DNA from: Arthrobacter sp. H35-D1
Lineage (GTDB): Bacteria > Actinomycetota > Actinomycetes > Actinomycetales > Micrococcaceae
Reading direction: 5' to 3'
Length of the DNA: 64,000 nt
Assembly (NCBI RefSeq): GCF_030063185.1
Contig: NZ_JASISP010000009.1
Span: 24,770 to 88,769 of the forward strand
Below the pieces are notes generated by a model. That model had not been told where the DNA came from. It saw only the letters and a program-made list of their open reading frames with translations, and searched no databases. Positions 60,665 to 64,000 of this stretch are shown in pieces (positions within the stretch are counted from its first letter, which is position 1; each line of letters begins with the position of its first letter). A program made the position numbers and the translations under genes.

Positions 60665-63253
60665 TCATTTGGTGTTTTCCCTGGCGGGGATGCGGATGAT
60701 TCTTCCGGCCAGGCTCAGACTTTGTCGGATGCTGGCTTTGGGAAGGTAGGCCCTGCCGACGGCGTTGGCGATGCTGGGAAGCGCCGCGGAGTCGGGGTAG
60801 ACCATGAACAGCGGTTCGTAGCGTGGCTGGAACTTGGATTTGAAGGTGAGCAAAGACTTGAAGCCGTAGACGGGTTCAAGGATGGACCCCAATTGTTCAA
60901 GCAGCCGGTCCAGGCCAGCCCGCCGCTGCTCAGTCCCTTTTGCTGCGGGGTCGGTTCCTGTTTGCTCGATGCGTGCCAGCGGTGCGCCGGAGAGGCTGAG
61001 GAATTCATAGCCGTCCTCTTTGCACGACAGTGCCGCCGAAGCGATCAAGAATTCGATGCTGGCCCTAAACCCGGTGCTGCGTCGACGCATGAAATCCAAT
61101 GTCCAGCCAACTATCGTGCCGTCTCGATAGACGGGCAGCCAGGAGGCGATTGCATGGATGGTGTGTTGATCGTCAATGGCCAGCAGGCAGCGTACTTCCG
61201 GGTCGTTGATCTCCTCAATCCCACCGAGGGTGAAGCCCATTTCGGGCATTTTTTTATCGGCTACCCATTCTTCGGAGATGGCATGGATCTGATCGGCGAT
61301 GGACAGCGGCGCTTCCGGGTAGGAAACCCACTGGGCGTGGATGCCTTCCTTGGCTGCCTTGTTCAGGGCTGTGCGGATGTCTTGGAATTTCTTGCCGGTA
61401 AAGGACAGCGACGCCAGGTCCAGAATGGTTTCCTGGGCGACCTGCACCGATCCCCATCCGAGGTTCTCCGTGGCGTCCTTGATGTTCCCGGGCACGGAGT
61501 AGAAGCAGGGAGTCCAGCCTTTCTCGGTTGTGTAGTGGATGAACTCATCGATCGCGGTGCGCAGTTCAGCGGGGGGACCCACCGGTGGCCCCAGGGTCAG
61601 GGCAATGCCCGAAAGGACCCGGTAGGCGATGAAGCTGTTTCCGGATCCGGAGAACCAGTAGCTGTTTCCGCCCCATTGGGTCATCCACGACAGCGAGGAA
61701 CCTTCGGTGGCCTTCAGGATGGCGCGGGCACGGGCCGCATCAGTCCCCCGGGCGTTGTGGGCCGACTGTAAAAAGGACCTGAGGATCAACACTGCAGTGA
61801 TGATCCAAAAGGTGATGCCGATGCCTTCATAGAGGATCACGGCGGCAGTGCTTTGGGGGAAGAACGCCGGGGATAGATCCAGCAAGTAGCCCAGCGGAAG
61901 GAACCGATCCGGCAGGTCCGCCAGCAGTTCCGGCAGGCCTGGGGCGGGTGTGAAGCCCTGCGCCAGGGCCAGACCGGCCAGAACATAGATCGCTGACAGG
62001 ACTACGGCGGTGGAAAGCAGGGACAGAAAGAGGGTCCGGTAGGTTTTCGGTGGCGCGTTGACGCGAAACAGTTTCCGCGTCGCCAAGAGCAGAATCGTCA
62101 GTACCACCGGCACCAGCAGGGGCAGGATCAGACTCAACGGGTGGTACTGGGCGGTGATGTCAACGGCTCCCAAACCATCATTGGGGGAAGTTCCCCGCCC
62201 GGCAGGCATCAGTGCTGCAGCAATATAGCTGCCAGCCAGGATTGCCAGCCCGCCTTGGATGACCAGTGCTCCGTACCAAGCGAAGCGGCGGCCACGACGC
62301 AGCCCGTCCGCGACCACCAGCAGCAATACTGAGGGCAGAATTGCCATGAAAATACCCCCGGCGCCGGCGTGCAGTTGCAGCTTCGCCTCAGCGCAGTCCT
62401 TGACCTGGGTGGGATCGGCGCACAGGGTTTGCAGGGTTTGTGGATCCACGGTTTGGATGTTGGTGAAGAGGTAGCGGAGCACGGACAAGGGGCCGACAGC
62501 GTGAGGCAACAGACCTGCCAGGACCGGTCCCACGGCCGAGGCGGCCACAATGAGGGCTACCAGAACCCGTGCTTCGCGTCGTGAAGCAACAGGAGCACTG
62601 ACCCGAGGAGCACGGCGGAAAAGCACAGGGCCAAGGAAAACCCCAACTGTGGCAGCTGCAAGCCGCACCAAGTCCGGGAAGGAACCACTGTAGAGGGCCA
62701 GCAGTATCAGCAGCACAAAAAACATGAGCCTGAGGCGGCGGCGCCACAACACACCCAAGGTTGTGGTCGCGGCCAAGGCCGCTCCGAACACGAAGGCGGA
62801 AGGCCCCACAAAGGACTGCAACAAGAGCTGCGCGGACCAGCTGCCCAGCAGATTGTGGATCCCGTGCACCATGCCGATGGCCAGCACGATTCCCGCAGCT
62901 TGCCCGGTGAAGCCCGCAATGAGAAAGCGCAGGCTTCCCAACCGGCGTTCAGCCGGAATGCCCACGATCAGCAACAGCACGGTCCCCACGAGGTACCCCA
63001 CCAAACCGCGCTCCCAGAACGCAGCGGTGATGATGGTCCACCATTGCTCCGGCAGGGACGACGGCGTGGCGAGGATCGCGGATTGCCAGACGCCGTGGTG
63101 TCCGGAGATCACCGTGCCCGTCAGCAGCCCGGGCACCCACAGCAGTACAAGGAGGATCCACGTTGCCGGGGCGTGCCTGCCCGCCTTGAGCAAGGCGGGC
63201 AGGGGGTTGCCCGGCCTGACCGGTTTCAGACGAAATGTCCATGCCGGCTTCAT
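60665..63253 (-). CDS. MprF-like lysyl-lipid synthetase with rhomboid-like N-terminus
   Basis: An 862-residue multi-helix membrane protein. The N-terminal part (about residues 25-210) has rhomboid-like topology, including WWTIITAAFWERGLVGYLVG, ERRLGSLRFLIAGF and SFVGPSAFVFGAALA. Further helices run to about 510. The C-terminal soluble DUF2156 domain has GNSFIAYRVLSG, MPEMGFTLGG, GWTLDFMRRRSTG and YEFLSLSGAPLA. The DUF2156 domain transfers amino acids, usually Lys, from tRNA to phosphatidylglycerol. The ATG at 63253, with AAAGG ten bases upstream, follows the PAP2 stop; the longer frame to 63343 overlaps PAP2 and is less likely. Confidence 0.82.
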   Translation of the reverse strand: MKPAWTFRLKPVRPGNPLPALLKAGRHAPATWILLVLLWVPGLLTGTVISGHHGVWQSAILATPSSLPEQWWTIITAAFWERGLVGYLVGTVLLLIVGIPAERRLGSLRFLIAGFTGQAAGIVLAIGMVHGIHNLLGSWSAQLLLQSFVGPSAFVFGAALAATTTLGVLWRRRLRLMFFVLLILLALYSGSFPDLVRLAAATVGVFLGPVLFRRAPRVSAPVASRREARVLVALIVAASAVGPVLAGLLPHAVGPLSVLRYLFTNIQTVDPQTLQTLCADPTQVKDCAEAKLQLHAGAGGIFMAILPSVLLLVVADGLRRGRRFAWYGALVIQGGLAILAGSYIAAALMPAGRGTSPNDGLGAVDITAQYHPLSLILPLLVPVVLTILLLATRKLFRVNAPPKTYRTLFLSLLSTAVVLSAIYVLAGLALAQGFTPAPGLPELLADLPDRFLPLGYLLDLSPAFFPQSTAAVILYEGIGITFWIITAVLILRSFLQSAHNARGTDAARARAILKATEGSSLSWMTQWGGNSYWFSGSGNSFIAYRVLSGIALTLGPPVGPPAELRTAIDEFIHYTTEKGWTPCFYSVPGNIKDATENLGWGSVQVAQETILDLASLSFTGKKFQDIRTALNKAAKEGIHAQWVSYPEAPLSIADQIHAISEEWVADKKMPEMGFTLGGIEEINDPEVRCLLAIDDQHTIHAIASWLPVYRDGTIVGWTLDFMRRRSTGFRASIEFLIASAALSCKEDGYEFLSLSGAPLARIEQTGTDPAAKGTEQRRAGLDRLLEQLGSILEPVYGFKSLLTFKSKFQPRYEPLFMVYPDSAALPSIANAVGRAYLPKASIRQSLSLAGRIIRIPARENTK

Positions 63254-63261
63254 GGGGGTTG

Positions 63262-64000
63262 TTACCTTTGACGCTTCGATGGGAGCGGTCCTGTCGTTGT
63301 ACCAGCGGTCTTTGCTCTTGAGCTTATAGGCATGGTGGGCCATATACCGGTACCTGAAATATTTCGCTCGGCTCCATCAGTCCCGCCCGGGCCGGGGACG
63401 GATGTGCGGGGCTCCGCTGAAAGCCGGGGTGCGATGAAGTTGTTCCAGACCGGCAGCCAGAGAAGGATCGCGGCGCTGGAAATGAAGACGGAGGCGATGA
63501 CATCACTGGGGTAGTGCACACCCAGGTAGAGCCGGGAAAAGGCAACCACCGCCACAAACACGACCCCGGCAGCCATGGCCCACACTCTGGCACGGCGTGT
63601 GTGTGCCACGACGAGAACGAACGCCCACGCCAGGGCGACGGCGAACGCGGTGTGGCCGGAGGGGAAACTGTCCATGCCATGTTCGTGAATGAGTGCTTGC
63701 ACGGCATCGGCAGGAGGCCGAATGCGCGACACCAGGCGCTTGACCACCTCTGCCGCAAGCCATCCGATGCCCACCACCCATCCAAAAGCGTAAACGGGCA
63801 CCACACTACGTCGCAGCAGCAACAAACCCAGGCAGATCAAGACCAGCAAGGAGAGGGCACCCACAGGCCCCAACCCGTAGTGGATGGCCAGCGACAGGAA
63901 GTTCACAACGGGGTTGCGCTCTTGCGAGAGCTGGATGTCCACACCGAGTTCAGCCACCTTAGGCCCGCCACGCTTGAGCAGCAGCCCAACAACAACTGTG
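63262..64000 (-). CDS. PAP2 family phosphatase, 5' part outside window
   Basis: A membrane PAP2 phosphatase, open to the window edge, so its start is not included. The signature is KRLVSRIRPP (KxxxxxxRP), DSFPSGHTAFAVAL (PSGH) and SRLYLGVHYPSDV (SRxxxxxHxxxD), all three complete. About five membrane helices are visible. The C-terminal 50 residues are a disordered tail. In mycobacteria the PAP2 gene next to ubiA (Rv3807c) is proposed to dephosphorylate decaprenylphosphoryl-5-phosphoribose; the same role fits here by context. It is followed eight bases later by the MprF-like gene. Confidence 0.88.
   Translation of the reverse strand, partial: TVVVGLLLKRGGPKVAELGVDIQLSQERNPVVNFLSLAIHYGLGPVGALSLLVLICLGLLLLRRSVVPVYAFGWVVGIGWLAAEVVKRLVSRIRPPADAVQALIHEHGMDSFPSGHTAFAVALAWAFVLVVAHTRRARVWAMAAGVVFVAVVAFSRLYLGVHYPSDVIASVFISSAAILLWLPVWNNFIAPRLSAEPRTSVPGPGGTDGAERNISGTGIWPTMPISSRAKTAGTTTGPLPSKRQR

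Overview
The window is high-GC DNA with actinobacterial gene content and order. It carries the rpsP-KH-rimM-trmD-rplS-lepB-rnhB-DUF2469-yraN-comM-dprA-xerC run, the ftsY/smc/mutM/rnc/rpmF/yceD/coaD neighbourhood, a fused OleBC protein, and a DprE1/DprE2/UbiA group. The best fit is an Arthrobacter-like member of the Micrococcaceae. This is inferred from gene families and order, not from a database search. GTG and TTG starts are frequent.

Region 1 (about 0.3-22 kb, almost all minus strand) holds housekeeping genes: DUF3145, xerC, a LytR-CpsA-Psr protein, dprA, comM, yraN, then DUF2469, rnhB, two signal peptidase I genes, rplS, trmD, rimM, a KH protein, rpsP, three small accessory genes and ffh. 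The usually compact DUF2469-yraN junction is split by about 5.6 kb of foreign-looking DNA (6196-11809). This insert carries a 1097-residue SF1 helicase and a partner gene. The partner reads as intact only if one copy each of an 8-bp and a 13-bp tandem duplication is removed. The rnhB gene next to the insert has an in-frame TAG stop; beyond it the reading frame continues with a perfectly recognisable RNase HII C-terminus.

Region 2 (22-34.5 kb) contains a glucose-6-phosphate dehydrogenase, a cluster of palindromic repeats, an AbiEi/DUF559-like gene, amtB-glnK behind a good GlnR box, a LuxR-type regulator with a degenerate receiver, ftsY with its terminator, two MFS transporters, and a DrrAB-type ABC exporter next to a set of dyad operators.

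Region 3 (34.5-52.7 kb) contains smc, an olefin (long-chain alkene) operon oleA-oleBC-oleD lying between smc and mutM, a second DUF559-type gene, mutM-rnc, rpmF, yceD, a lipoprotein trypsin-like protease, coaD, an SDR, an aminotransferase and a spermidine-synthase-like methyltransferase-fold protein.

Region 4 (52.7-64 kb, minus strand) starts with decayed and intact lipoprotein genes. It continues with a run of cell-envelope genes, listed here in transcription order: PAP2 phosphatase (cut by the window edge), MprF-like lysyl-lipid synthetase, LGFP-repeat SGNH hydrolase, phosphodiester glycosidase, UbiA-type phosphoribosyltransferase, DprE1 and DprE2. Together these suggest synthesis of a polyprenyl-phosphate arabinose donor and decoration of the envelope in an organism not expected to make mycolyl-arabinogalactan.

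Short tandem duplications recur across the window, in coding linkers, leaders and the two broken frames of the island gene. Replication slippage looks like the main local source of variation.
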